From Pipra filicauda (Eukaryota; Chordata; Aves; Passeriformes; Pipridae): a stretch of 64,000 bases of DNA. The first letter of the stretch is position 1. Every line of letters begins with the position of its first letter. The stretch lies in the NCBI RefSeq assembly GCF_003945595.2, contig NW_024104376.1, forward strand, positions 4,092,001 through 4,156,000, in the 5' to 3' direction. This document shows, piece by piece, positions 38,179 to 51,123 of this stretch. The translations under genes and the position numbers were made by a program. The notes beneath the pieces are model-generated. The model worked only from the letters and a program-made list of their open reading frames with translations, was not told the origin of the DNA and did no database searches.

Positions 38179-40015
38179 TGTAAACACACTTGGTAGGGCT
38201 TATACACTGAATTTAAAGTGTTTGTTCCAGCCAAGAGCAAGTTCAGATTCCTATGTGATGTTAAATGTTGTGTTTTCAAATTTTTGAAACTCATGAAAAC
38301 CTAAAAATGCACTGTGTACCCACTTAGAGATAGAAAGGGATATTTAGCTTACAAAGTTAGTAAATACATGCTGAAATAAAGGCCACATACCCAGCCTATT
38401 TCTGCACATTTTATTTTTAAATTCATAGTGCCATACTCAGCCTGCTTTACCCATGTTCATTCAGTGCACAGGAAAAAACTCTTTTAGCCCTGAGCTGTAA
38501 CTGGAGGTGAAGGGAGCCATACCCTGAGCATGCATAATACACCAATGTCTCTGAGAAAACATGACGCCTATTAAAGGCTATTGAATCTATGTCTACCATC
38601 AAAAATAAGAATAATAACTTAGCTACATCTTTGGCATTAGTGAGAAAATATTTCCTTTAGAGTTGGCCTAGCATTTGACTCCTACCATGACAGAAAAACC
38701 CTTGTAAAATAGGTGATGCTGCATTCAGGAGATGGTTTGTGCAGGTCTGGTAAGTAACATGAGCGTCACCCTGACTATGATCAACTGTCCAGCTAAATGA
38801 CCATTGTCCCTGGGAGTCCCAGGAGGTGCAGGGGTCTGAAGAGATCAAGCTGGAGCTGCCTAGACAATTTTATCTTTTCTATCTCCTAATTTGGGAGTAC
38901 TTAAATTTGCCACCACAGTAGGTTTCTTTCAATACTTATGAAAGAGACTTTTTCAAAGATTTTTAGAAAGATTGCAAGGAACATTTCTGAACTACTGTGC
39001 CTGAAGCTTCAGGTCTCATTTTTCAAAGTTATTGGCCAGTAGCTGCTTCTTTGTCTAAGAATGTCCCAGGGGCCAAGACATGGTTTGCAGCAGAGGAACA
39101 GGCAAGAGCTCTGTGAAGTGCTTAGAAGCTGCTCCTGCCTTCCGAGCTTTACAGTAACAGCTACAGTGGGGTGTGTGGGAATATCAGGTTAGTTGAAAGG
39201 GAGGACATTGCCCCTGCAAATAGAAGGAGAAAGAGGGTAATAGGTATAATGTCCTCAGCCTCTTCAGTTCCTGCCACGAGGTAAAATCAAGGATTAAGTC
39301 TAAATTCTATTTAAACTTATCGCAGAGAGGAAAATTTGGCATTTTACATGGTTATCTAAGGGCTATAACAAAGCAATTTTAAGAGATATTTTAAATTTAA
39401 TTATATATAATTGAAAATGGATTAAGAAATACTATTCACCTGTAACACTGACTATACTCCACTTGACCACATCAGTTAAGTGATTTCAGCTTTGGCTAGG
39501 CTTTAGATTACCTAAAAACCCAAAAGCACCAAGGACAAGCCACACAATCACAAGGGAACACTAAACACTTTAAGTCTAATTGGAGATTAATCTAAGTAAG
39601 AAAGCTTTATGGACACAAAATGAGAGAGAGCAGACCTCTGATACATAGGCTCAAATATCAGCTGAAAGAGGGTTAAGAGTATTAAACTTATAACTTATGA
39701 AATCATGACAGAGTGACGCAAACTAAAGGTGTCTGATAAGATGAAGCAGCAGCCTTTCTGTGCATGTGTTTACCAAAGATCTGAATCTTCACTGCTTTGC
39801 AATTTATTTTCACCTGTGATAAGGTAGGTGCAACATACTGAGTTGGCAATAATTTACAGCCCCTTTGGAAAAGCTTAAGAGATGAGCGTAAATGATTAGC
39901 AGGAGCCAGAGTGTGGTGAGAGATGCATTGACCAGCTTCCAACACTAGAACTCTTTTTTCTTTGTATTTAATAACTTCCCAGAGGGACACACCACACTCA
40001 TTTCTAGCCCTGGAG

Positions 40016-40029
40016 AAAAAAAAAAAAAA
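40016..40029. repeat. Poly-A tract
   Basis: An A-run of 14, not associated with a recognisable retroposon. Confidence 0.85.
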
Positions 40030-43000
40030 GGCAAAGAAAGTTATGATATTATTATGTATCAAAAAGCTATTTTGCATCATTTATTATTTATCCACTGAGG
40101 CTTTGAGAGCACTTGAGTTTCATCCATGCATGCAGAAAAGATAAAACCCAGTCCCAAGAAATTTATTAGCTAAAATATTTGCTATAACTAAACTTGCGTC
40201 AGATTTACTTAACAGATTTCCAAATTGATTTAAATGGTGCAAACCCTTCTGCAGACAATGTAAACTTAGCTTAGATGTTACTTACGGACATTTGATATCC
40301 ATAATTACTGACTGGAATCAAGTAAACTGAAGTGAGGCTCTCATGTTTAAGATGTTTATTTTGTGGGTTTTCTATCTGGAATGTATAAGTGAATTGCAAA
40401 CAAAAGTTTTCAAAGGCATCATTTCTCTAAAAAAAAATAAGTTTTGAAAGAAGTGATCTTTTATGTCTAGAAAACTTCTCGTAAAACATAAACCAGCTTT
40501 TACCCATCATTTTGCTGCCTGATTTTATACTTGGCAACCGCTATCTAGGTTTTTATAAGGTGTTAATAAATCTACCCATACTATTTTTAAATAATTTGTC
40601 AGAGAAATGCTTTCTCACTCCTGCCATGAAGACTGAATCTGTCTGGGAAGTACTTGGCTGCTATACAGATTGGCCCTGTAGAAAACCCCTTGATAAAGAT
40701 AGCTGATTGTGTTGTAACCAAAAATAGTTTCTGCCTGTATTAAGGACACGCATTGAATGGAAAATCTGACAGCAAAGAGGTGCTTAACACCTGTGCTTGG
40801 TACTAATCAGAGCCAAGCCAGAAGTAGCTTGGAGCTTCACAGCCTCTCTGCCCCTTCTTCCTCTTCTTCATACACAAATGCAGGTATAGCTGAATTTTTG
40901 TGGGCAAGGGGAATGGACTAGACCCTTCAGGCCCTGATTTCTATTGCTTTACGGTGAGAAGCTGAACTTTCTTAAGACAGAAGAAACTGGAGCAAAGAGG
41001 GGGAGAGGATGAGGGAGAAGCCAAGAAAGCAGAGCACTAAGGAGGGCTGATTGCACAAGCAAGATGGGAGTACAGCTTCATATAATGACAATCTCTGCTG
41101 CCGTGGGGACAAACTCTGGACAATATTACTGAAAATTAGCTCTGACCTCTTGAAAAGGGTAAATGAGATCTAGGTACTTTTCTCAAAAGTCGCTGCTGCT
41201 CTCTGTGGTAGCACAGAAAACACACCATGAGTAGCTGAGCTTTCCCTTGGCATCCAAATGTCTTAGTAGTTCTTCTTCTGCATGCATTTTTTGCTGAGGA
41301 ATTTGACTCAAAGGACTTTACGACACATCAAATTCAAGGTGGGAGACTCTGGCATTGGTTGGGTAAAAAATATGTTAGCACAAAGACCTGCTAACCAGCA
41401 TATCTGCATTTAGTTTAACCTTAGTCTGCCTCTTGAGACAGAATTTTATAGTCCTAGGTCAGAGGCTGTAAGAGCAGTTTAATACACTCCTCTTTCATTA
41501 GACGACTGGCTAAATGCTTAGGTGAAAATTACACCATTAAAAAACCCACCATTATCAAATGGAGCATTTGCAAGTTAGAATTAAAAATGCAAAAATGGAT
41601 GATAAATGTATAATTTGGAGACTCAGGGTTCAGAAAGGCCTTACAGAGACACGATCTTGACCTGCTTTCTCTCAGTGTCTCTGTCAATCCACCTTTCCAT
41701 CTGTGACACCAGGCAGCCACTGCGCGAAGCCCAGACACTGTTGATGGACTGGGGGCTCCCCACAGCCCAGCCTTGGGCTCCCCGCTCAGATCCACCACAG
41801 ACACTGGGCTGCACAGTCTCACTCACTCTTCCTGCTCTTCTCAGGGACCTGTGAACCTTCCACTATTAGTGAAGTATTCAAAATACAGCTTGTACTGATC
41901 CTGCTGCAGATGCCCTCTGGGCACACTTGGCAGGGTGCTCCCCTCAGACATGAGGGCACTGGGTTCTGACACCTCAGGGTGCATGACTGGCTGTGAGCCA
42001 CAGCCTATTGATCTCAAGTGAGTTACATGCGAGAAAGGCAGCTCAATAGCCAACATCTGTTCAAACCATGGAGTGACAAAATCCTGCATGTGTTCACAGC
42101 ATATTTTATCTACTTATCTCAAAAAGCTTTCTAAACCTTGCTTACAGCAATGGAAACAGACATCATTCTCACTCCTGGCTTTGCCAAGGGGCCAGTGAAG
42201 GCTCCAGTGCATTTATGGACTGAACTGCAATTCACACAGGTATAAAAAATATCATCCTTGGCATCAGTGGCTTCCTACTGAAAAGGAATATTGCAGCTAA
42301 TGTGAGTATCCAACAGACATACAGCAATGGCCAAACAAATGAGCGGCTCCCCTGGGCTCACAGTATCTGCCTCTGCATTATCCATACTCGGGGCCTGATC
42401 TTGCTTCCATTAAGAAAGATGGAAACACTCCAAATGCTTCTGGTGGGAGCAAACGCCTGCCCCTATGCACTCCAGTCTCCTGGGGTGTATATATTGTAGA
42501 ACGTATTCAAGCTATGTGCCTGTACATATTTCCTAAGCAGTTTCAGTTTTCATAAACCTCTGGAGTTTGCAACTTTGTCAGCAGTGACATTGACAAGTTT
42601 TGTTCCAACTGGTGTGTTCCCAGGGAAAGTTCTTACTCTTAAGAAATGTCACTTCCCTATGAAAAAACTGTTCTGCTGAAAAATTCTTCACTGTTTCTGT
42701 CTTTTGAGCTAATTGAAAGCCTCATCTTGTTTTCAAATGCCCTGCACACATAGGAAATACTGAATCAGAACAGCTGATACTGCAGTGATTATGCACTTCT
42801 TCAGTCCATCTTCTGCAAGCATTAAAGTGCACCTTTGTGCGTCCCCATTCCAGCTGGAAAGGGATGACAAACTATGCCTGACCGTTTGTTCTTGCTCATC
42901 CTGCACAGACAGTAGTAGTGATAGTAGAGGCTTCCATATCCTTTTCTGTCAGTTTTTTGGGACAGAAGTTGGCATCCTTTGGAAGGTCTTCTAACACTTT

Positions 43001-43328
43001 TCACTTCAGCTCTGCGGATGTCATCAGTATAAAAAGCAAAAACCTATAAGTAGCATTTGAAGTTTAATGGGAAATTCAAATGGCTTCTATATTTGCATAT
43101 TCTTGATTTTGGCTTCTTCTACTCGTGCTATGCACTCCTCCGTGCATTTCCCATCTTTGGATACTAACGTAGGGCATATGTTCCTCATTTAGCTCTTCCT
43201 TGATTCTTGTTGTGATCATGTTTGTGGCAAAGGAGAAGGAAAACAGCTGCTTCAAAAGAAAATACTTGCTTTCAAAAACAAACTTTTCTTTATATTTTTA
43301 TGGGAAAATTATTAAAACCCTTACATTC

Positions 43329-43342
43329 TTTTTTTTTTTTTT
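43329..43342. repeat. Poly-T tract
   Basis: A run of about 14 T after acattc. No element is attached. Confidence 0.85.
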
Positions 43343-44899
43343 ATAGTCATATCTTCAGGAAGAATATCTTTCATGACCATTTAAGTTATGAAGCAATGAT
43401 CATGTTTTAACAGAGTTTATATAACAAAAACGAAGTAGAACAGATGTGTTAAAGTGTGTTTGTGGTCTTAAACTACCTATATGTTTCATGTGTTTAGAAA
43501 CAATTGGTTTCTGCAATGATGCTGGAATCTTAAAAATTAAAGAAAAATATTCTTCAAAGAAATTACCTTGCCCATAACTGAAAAATGTTATTTAGTTAAC
43601 ATTTCCATTTCAGTCACTGGTTTGCAAAATACTGATATGCATCTGTAAGTCTCACAGGGAATAAGCCTGCCTGGACACCTTCAAAGAGCGAGGACCAGGA
43701 ACCTAGGGAGAGAGCAACATGTACTGAGTAACCACTTGCAAATCTCACCCAGTCAGAAGTCATTTTGGAGACACATGTATACCAAGACCAAGTGAAGTAG
43801 AAGTTAAAAGACCACACATCTGGGAACAAACAAACAAAAAAAAAAGACCCACCATCACCAAGTATAAAATCAAACAGGAAGAATTCAGAGCAGCTTTGCT
43901 GTTCTTTTTCTCAACGGCTAAAAGAATATGTCATTGAAGTCAGCACTAATGATTGCAATGTTTTGCCATATCCTTTAATGGAAGCTAATACAGACTAGAT
44001 CCATGATATTTTTAGAAGGGAATAATGTCCCAGGAGTTGTAGGTGTTCTATGACTTCCCACAATTTGGCCAAAAATCACAACACCTTTTTGCATCAATTT
44101 CAGAGGAGATTTGTGCTTGTTGCAATATGAAGGAAGCACCAAATGCACAGACGTATGAGCACCTTCTTTCCTAGGACTGGAAAACACCCTGGAATTGTCC
44201 AAGGCTTTAGCTCCTTCAGAAAGCCAGTGGGACTGACACCAGATCTCTTTATAGAAGACACAGGCAAGGAGGAGTCCTATGAACCAGTATCACTTCAAAC
44301 CTCCATGCCCTCTTGTCTTTACCCATATTTCTTGATACCAAGCCAAGGGGAGTGGTGGTGAAGGGGTAGGAAAGGGGGGTCTTTTCAGGGTAGTAAAGGG
44401 GACAGCAAGTTCTTAATTCAGTTAACGATTGCAGGAAGTGGTTTGTCAGTTTAGAAGTAGTCCCTGCTCAAAGCCAGTGCCCTTCTCAGAAATTAACTTG
44501 CACTTCTCTAAAGATAGATTGCACAAAACACCAGGGCACCCTCGGGAACCTGCAGCCACAATTCCCCAGACAAGGAGCTCCAGAGAAGCAGTGAAATTCC
44601 CCCCTTCCTGCAGCTGCTCTGTGGACTAAACCAACACTCAGTGAAGCGGGTCTCTTATGCAAGTTCTCAGGTTTCATATCCGCAATGACCAAGTTTTTTA
44701 AAAATATGACAGCTGCTCCTGTCATTTTCTTTCCATGTAATTTTAACCGTTGCTTCAAACTGCACATGCATTTTCTGCCTTTCAGCGATGGCAAAGGAGC
44801 TTTGCATAAAGTAAAGGACTTACCAGAAGTTGCCAGCTTTGCACTGAAGGATCAGGTCCCCTTGGCACACCTCATAGATTGCATAAAAGAGTTTGCAAG

Positions 44900-44949
44900 C
44901 TACAGCAAGTGATATTCTAGGTAACTACAGCAAGTGATATTCCAGGTGA
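44900..44949. repeat. Tandem duplication, period 25 bp
   Basis: Two copies beginning ctacagcaagtgatatt differ at only two or three positions. The first copy contains the TGA that ends the exon-like frame at 44786-44912. Confidence 0.9.
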
Positions 44950-47368
44950 TGTTCAGAGCAGTTTATTCAAGCCATGTGACAAAGTAGGATTTGGTTGGGT
45001 ATAATTGCAATAAAACAGATAATTGTTTGATGGACTTCAAGGAATAACTCCCAGGTTGCCTTAAGCAATAGCAAGGATTTGATCAATGTTACTATAGAGT
45101 ATCAGGATGTTTCATTCCACATTCCCAGGAACCATACAATAAGTCCTTTCACCAGAGCCTCTAATATGCCCTGTGAGAGCATTTTATTCACCCTTAAGGA
45201 ATCACTTCAGCTAATCCATCTGAATGATCACATTTCTCACTGGTGTAAATCTAGATTATCTGCACTGATGTCAACAGATTGACTCAGAGCTTTTCATCCT
45301 TGCAGCTGGAGAACAGAATCTTTGTATTACTTTCAACCGAAAGGTTTCTCAGTTAATTTATACTCCTTTTTTTGACCAAAACCGCATAAACTGGCACAAC
45401 AGCGAAATGAGTGCTCCATATAGCTCCATCTCCCACCCATGGCAGAAGGAACCACTTCATCAGAAAACATCTTAGAGTAGTCCATATTGGTCCATAACTG
45501 TAGGTCAGACGTGGCCACACACTGTGCAACACAACAGCATTATTGGGAGCATTATGACCCAGTTTCCATCCCAATTCTCACTTCAACAGGTATATGTCTG
45601 TCCTAATGCCAAGCAGCAAGAGGCTTGCTGTCCCTTCCTCAGTGGTGGTGGTTGTATCTCAAGAGAGAAACATGTCAGTCCATCCTAATCCTGTCACTAT
45701 GTCTCTCCATATTACTTGTTATTTTCTCCCACAGAATTTTTGCTCTATTGTAGGCCAAATACTTCAGGCAAAACCAAAGCAGCTTTGTGCTTTGAAATCC
45801 TCTTTTTGGGTCTTTGAGAGTTTTTTTTTTTATCAATAATGCATTAAATGTTATATGGCAGAGAGAGATGGGCTTAGGTGTTTTAGAGAGAAGGTCAAAA
45901 AGCATGACACTAACCCTTCATCACTGAGCTCAAACCAGAGTTCGTTTGTGAGCAGTTGCTTGGTCTAATCTCCCATGGTGATAGCTCCATGAGCATTCCC
46001 CTTTTCCTCACACCTGCTAAGACTGGTAGAGAAGCAGAGGTAGGAACCTACATGGTCCATACTGCAAAGAAATGGAGAATATGAAAAAAAAAAGGTGTCA
46101 AAAAAGTGGACAACAAAAATCAATTCACTTTGGGGTGGATTTTTCAAAGCAAATGATGATATTAAGTGAGGGTTCAACTGGTTTATTATAACAGCTTTTC
46201 TCCATGGGAAGCAGATATCACCATGTCTTCTCCTGTTCTGTGGCACCTCTACAGCTCATCTGCAAACATTTCTCATTTCGTATCTTTCTTGTTGAAGCAT
46301 TTACTCTTAGCCTAAAGTGCTCTCCTTGTCTGAAGGTTCTTTCCTCTGCCTCTTTGCTTGTTTCCTTGTCATCCAGTCATACTAGCAAAGAAACCTTTAA
46401 GGGATCTACAGAAGACACTTAGCTCTAATGAAAAAAGCTTAAAGAGAGGCTTAACATCTCAGTTGCTTTCCAGCACCAGGTGCCTCCCATGTCATGACTG
46501 GTCTCCCCAGCTGCACCTCCGGGCACAGGAGCTTGTTCCAGCCTTGGGAAAGAAGGTGGTTTGAAACGGTGCTGGCATACGCAGGACCCCAAGTACCCAG
46601 GAAGTTTGTTTGTGGTAACAGCACATCACACTGTCACTGTGATCCCTTCCTCGAGTATTGCTCAAAGACTCTACACATGTGAGTAAGTGTTCCACAAACT
46701 CACCCAGCGCAGCACACGATGCAGCTGGCAGATGTGGTCTTGAATCATCTGCTACCAAAGCCTCCCCATGTACCTCCTGCATCTTTTAATTGAAAACAAT
46801 AGCTTTCAGGAGAACTCATAAGATGGTCATGTACTGTCCCACAGGGGACAGGAGTCCGCCGTGCTCCCCAGCGAATTAATCAGACTCTCAAATGAGTAGG
46901 CTCTGTCTGTCTCTCCAGCTTCCACTTTCTCAGTCATGGCTCATTCCTGTGTTCCTCGTTTGTGCTGAATTCCCACACTGGGCTCTCTTGTGTAATTTAG
47001 ACTGAGATTTTCTCCCTTTTCTTTTCCCTCCCTCCCCTCCGCCCCCCGCATCCTCTGTACAACAGAGCTGGCCACACAACAACAGAGGAAATGAACAACA
47101 TCTGGTGAGATTGATTCCTCGTTCTTGTAAGCAGTGTAAGCTAACAGCTGTGTCAGGCATTTCATCCAGCTCTGGAATAGAAAAGAAATCAATCACGCAT
47201 TCCACTTTACCACACCTCCTCGTTCTGGCGCCTGCACTGGTCCTGTAAGATAATTGCATGGTTCACTTTCCTGAAAATATACTGGAATCCCACACTTTGT
47301 ATAGAGGACATTCCTTGATGCAAATGTAATCATTCTCTTAAAATACAGGAGACTTTAAAGACAAAAGG

Positions 47369-47385
47369 AAAAAAAAAAAAAAAAA
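47369..47385. repeat. Poly-A tract
   Basis: A run of about 17 A preceded by ggagactttaaagacaaaagg. No element end was recognised upstream. Confidence 0.85.
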
Positions 47386-50300
47386 GAGCCATGTACTTGA
47401 GCACTTGCCCACCTTAAATAAAGTTGCTCATTGGATTAAAAAAAATTATGCATAAGGTTGTGTGTGAGTTTTAAAGAATGGGGTTTTCTTATTCTGTGCA
47501 TTTAAATGCCTAATCACTGTTGTATCCTATGGCTCTCAGTAGTACCCAGGCTCTTAGAAAAGCTGCTGTTAGGCACAGACATGAGTGGTACAGTTACGCT
47601 CAATGGTGCCATAATGGTGGCCTCATATCTCACTGGATTGAAACTTTACTGCTGACTGCTCTGGAAAACAGAGCATGGGGACAGAAGACAGCCACGAGCT
47701 GTAGATGTAGCAGGAGAAGAGCAATTTTTTTATACCTTACGGGCCTCTGAGCCAGCTTAGGAGTTAAGGATTAATCTCTTCTTTTGAGTGTTTCTGCTGA
47801 CACTGCCAAGAAGCTGCCAACTATCTTCAATTGCCTTGGCAGTTTCCATGGTGCATATGTTGGACCGGTAAGAATTCATCAAAGATCCACCAACAAGTCT
47901 TCAGTAATAATAACTGCCCCACAAGCTCCACTGCGACCACAGTGTGCACGGTGTAGCTCAGGAAGGAGGATTCAAAGATAGTTTCCAAGAGAGTGTGGAA
48001 CAGTCAAGCACTGGGCCACTTGTCCTCTCTGTCTCACAGCTGCGTGGGCTGATGGTCTTGCAGATAAGCAGCTGCAAAAAGCCACAAGCAGGAGCATCTT
48101 CATCTCTCCCTTGGGGTTCTGTTCACAGGCATACTGGCTTTGACTCCATTTCATTGGGATTCTGGCAAAAAGTATGGTCACAGAAGTCTAGAAATGACAG
48201 CTCATTTGTCATCAGTCTGGATAGTTATTTGATCCACAATCATAGTCAAAACTCGGATCCCTCTGATAGGTTGTGCAGGCTGCATGCTGGACTTTTCTGC
48301 AGAGATTTAAGCAGTCTGTGTTTTTGCTATCCAACTGCTTTCCTAAGAGCTCTTCAGATTAGTAATAACCACCTCCAGATCTCCAGAGATGTTTCCTTAA
48401 GGCCCTATAGGATTATTCATGATCATGAGTAAAGGAAAAGCAAAGCATGATGTCGAGAAGGATGACAATGAATGATTTTGCACATGGTACACAATTCTGC
48501 ACAGTTTTGCTAACACTGAAAATTACTAACAAGAAAGTAAAAAGAATGCTTTGGGGATTTTTTAGCCTCAAGTACCATCACAGGTGTCTCATGCCCACAG
48601 TGAATTATTCCAGCACCTCTGTACTGATATTCACCCTGAAAATCTGAGCAGTACAGCGCACAAAAGCCCTATGCAGTAAAAGGCAGGACAAACTTTATCT
48701 TCCTTTTTGTCAGCTATTTGCACTTGTAAACAAGTCCTCTTCTCAAACCAGTGGGATTCACTACTGTAAAGTAGAATTGAGAATTCAGAAACAGAGGGAG
48801 AAAACAACCTAAGAAAAAGTGGGAAGCAGCCACCAAAAGACATAATCAAGGGAAGCAAGATATAGTGCTAGGGATTTGCTTGGGATTGAAGATTTTCCAA
48901 TAAGCAATGCAACAGAAAGATTTATGATTTCACCATAAAGTTGCATGATACCATTTAATGAATTAAACATTCGCATACAGGTTCAGAGAAAATATTACTT
49001 ACTGGGAGAGCATAAAAGCATTGGGACATTCTTCACATTTATTACTCATGAAAAGCTAAAGAAAGAAAGCAATCACAATAGCAATGAAACATACTTTTCC
49101 ACCCACATAGCATCTGATCAAATATTCACAGATGGAATTTATATGGGGGTTATGGTAGGGTTTTTTTAAGCTGCAGTTGTAAGTTAGGTTCTGCTAAAAT
49201 CCAAATATACATATATATCTTAGGTATTTATAGGAGTCCTATTACCATAATAATTGAGCTCTTCACCCCTTTTAATGTATTTATTCTCACGCTATCCTTG
49301 CCAGGGAGGATGGGCCCAATGCTGAGATGGGAACTAAGGCATAAGAGAAGCTATGGACAATAAAGTGCCTTAACTGTCTTTAGTCTGGATATTGTGATGC
49401 CTAGAAATTACGCATTTGGCCACATCAGAGTGCTTAAAAAGCCAGAGCTAGATGGCTTCCTAAGCAATCAATAGGAAAGACTGCATGCCCCCTTGGACAG
49501 AGGAAAGAGAATAATCTAAAATAAAATTAAATTCCCTGAAACATTCACATTTTGGAACACTGACAAAATGGAAGAGTCCTTCCATCCAGCAGAATTCAAG
49601 TAAAATGCAGCTGGTGAATATACAAATGTGGAAACCAGCTGATTTTTTTAAACTGCTTGAGCACAGTCTTTACAGATCAAAAAGATCCTTCAGGTCCTGA
49701 ATTCTGCCTAAGTAGCCTCTGTGAAAGCTGTCTACCAGGATCATCAACAGCTCCATCTAATAGAAGGGGAAAAGTTCTGAGATTACAATTATGCTCTGTT
49801 GGCTCTAGTCCCACACCACCACACCAGTGCCTTCATCCCACCAAACTCAGCTGTGCTGGGAATGGCTCCCCTCAGTCACTTATCCAATTTTTTTCCACTC
49901 TGATGCCCAACCTGAACACGTCCCTGATGAAATACACTTGTAGAAGTAGCAAGATTGATATTTCTGAGATTACTGAGCAGGAGAAATAACTCCTTCTGAA
50001 GCTTCTAAACCCCTTCCTTTGTTTGGACACATCCCTGACATGAAAGCACCTCAAGTAAGCATGAGTGATATAACAGTAAGACAGGGAAGTCTTGAACACT
50101 GTGGGCTGGTTTCAGAAGTATAATTCACTAAATAAATGAGGTTGAGTATATGTTTGAGATCCAGGAAGGGTTCACACACAAATGGGTTTCAGTTCAGATT
50201 CAATGTTGTGGCATATTGCCAAAGGCCTTGTGCCAATAAATTTTGCTCAGAACAGAAACTCATAATCTCACAGGGAAATACAGCCCAAAAAAACCAAAAG

Positions 50301-50522
50301 CAGTAATTGGCTCATTGTAACAAGTAAATAGGCCAGAACTATATTTCCTTCAGATATGAAGAAAAATCATTTGAACCTTGGCAGCAGTGTTGTGGTCAGT
50401 TTGGAAACTGGGGTAAATTTGACACCACTACAGTGTTGAAAATATTCCAAAAATTTTTCCCACTCTTCTCCCATCCCCATCTCTAAAGATGAGCTCAGAA
50501 ATGCTCAGTCTCCAACATTTAA

Positions 50523-50527
50523 GAAGA
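50523..50527. repeat. Left target-site duplication of the solo LTR
   Basis: gaaga, paired with gaagg at 51119-51123 (four of five bases equal). Confidence 0.7.
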
Positions 50528-51118
50528 TGTGCTGGTTTTGGCTGGGGAAGAGTTAATTTTCTTCACAGTAAATGGTAAGGGGCTGTGTTTTGGATTTGTG
50601 CTGGAAATAGTGTTGATAACATAGGGATGTTTTCCTCACTACTGAGCGGAGCTTACACAGGGTCAAGGCCTTTTCTGCTCCTCACCCTACCTCACCAGTG
50701 AGGAGGCTGGGAGTGCACAAGGAGTTGGGAGGGGTCTCAGCTGGGACAGCTGAACCCAACTGACCCGAGGGATATCCCAGACCGTAAGGTACCATGCTCA
50801 GCCTATGAAGCTGTGGAAGAAGAAGGAAGGGGGGCCCATTTGGAGTGATACCATTTGTCTTCCCAAGTCACTGTTACACATGATGGAGCTCTGCTTCCCT
50901 GGAGGTGCTGAATACCTTCCTGCCCATGGGAGGTGGTGAACCTATTCCTTGTTTTGCTTTGCTGGAATGCGTGGCTTTTGTTTTGCCTTTGAATTGTTTT
51001 TATCTCAACCTACGAGTTTTCTACATTTTACTCTTCCAATTATCTCCCCATTCCACCAGGGGAGATTGAGCAAGTGGCTCTGTGAGGCTTAGTTGCTGGC
51101 TGGGGTAAAACCATGACA
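50528..51118 (+). mobile_element. Solo LTR of an avian ERVL-like endogenous retrovirus
   Basis: A 591-bp element with TG...CA ends: it starts tgtgctggttttggctgg and finishes gtaaaaccatgaca. Internal blocks such as gagttaattttcttcac, ggatttgtgctggaaatag, gtcttcccaagtcactg and ttttatctcaacctacgag are those of a common LTR family in birds. The flanks gaaga (50523-50527) and gaagg (51119-51123) form a 5-bp target duplication with one mismatch. No internal region, gag, pol or env sequence is attached, so this is a solo LTR left by recombination between two LTRs. The TATA-like spot near 50.80 kb is altered. Orientation is plus by the order of the blocks. Confidence 0.9.
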
Positions 51119-51123
51119 GAAGG
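51119..51123. repeat. Right target-site duplication of the solo LTR
   Basis: gaagg, paired with gaaga at 50523-50527. Confidence 0.7.

Larger units (their letters stand above)
32891..50522. other. Mostly non-coding DNA with weak exon-like candidates
   Basis: No gene can be called with confidence. Supported contents are simple repeats (TA at 33.34 kb, CAAA at 34.91 kb, an AT decamer at 36.98 kb, homopolymers at 40.02, 43.33 and 47.37 kb) and short tandem duplications at 33.18, 38.14 and 44.90 kb. A purine-rich tract with protein-like readings lies at 35.05-35.80 kb. Exon-like candidates lie at 43614-43644, 44786-44912 (with AATAAA at 45009) and 47066-47104; these are discussed as findings. 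GC-richer patches at 41.6-42.0 and 46.5-47.2 kb are not CpG islands. Confidence 0.65.

Noticed and set aside
38661..38749. Segment between a tttcctttag acceptor and a gtaagtaac donor
   Set aside because: All three frames contain stops, so it is at best a non-coding exon; splice sites alone are not enough.
41606..41854. GC-richer patch with several overlapping 60-97-codon frames
   Set aside because: Frames on both strands, no CpG island, no family; a strong acceptor-like tract at 41680 has no convincing downstream donor.
44347..44401. G-rich stretch considered as a second G-quadruplex
   Set aside because: Loops between the G-runs are 7-12 nt, so it fails or only marginally meets the usual rule.
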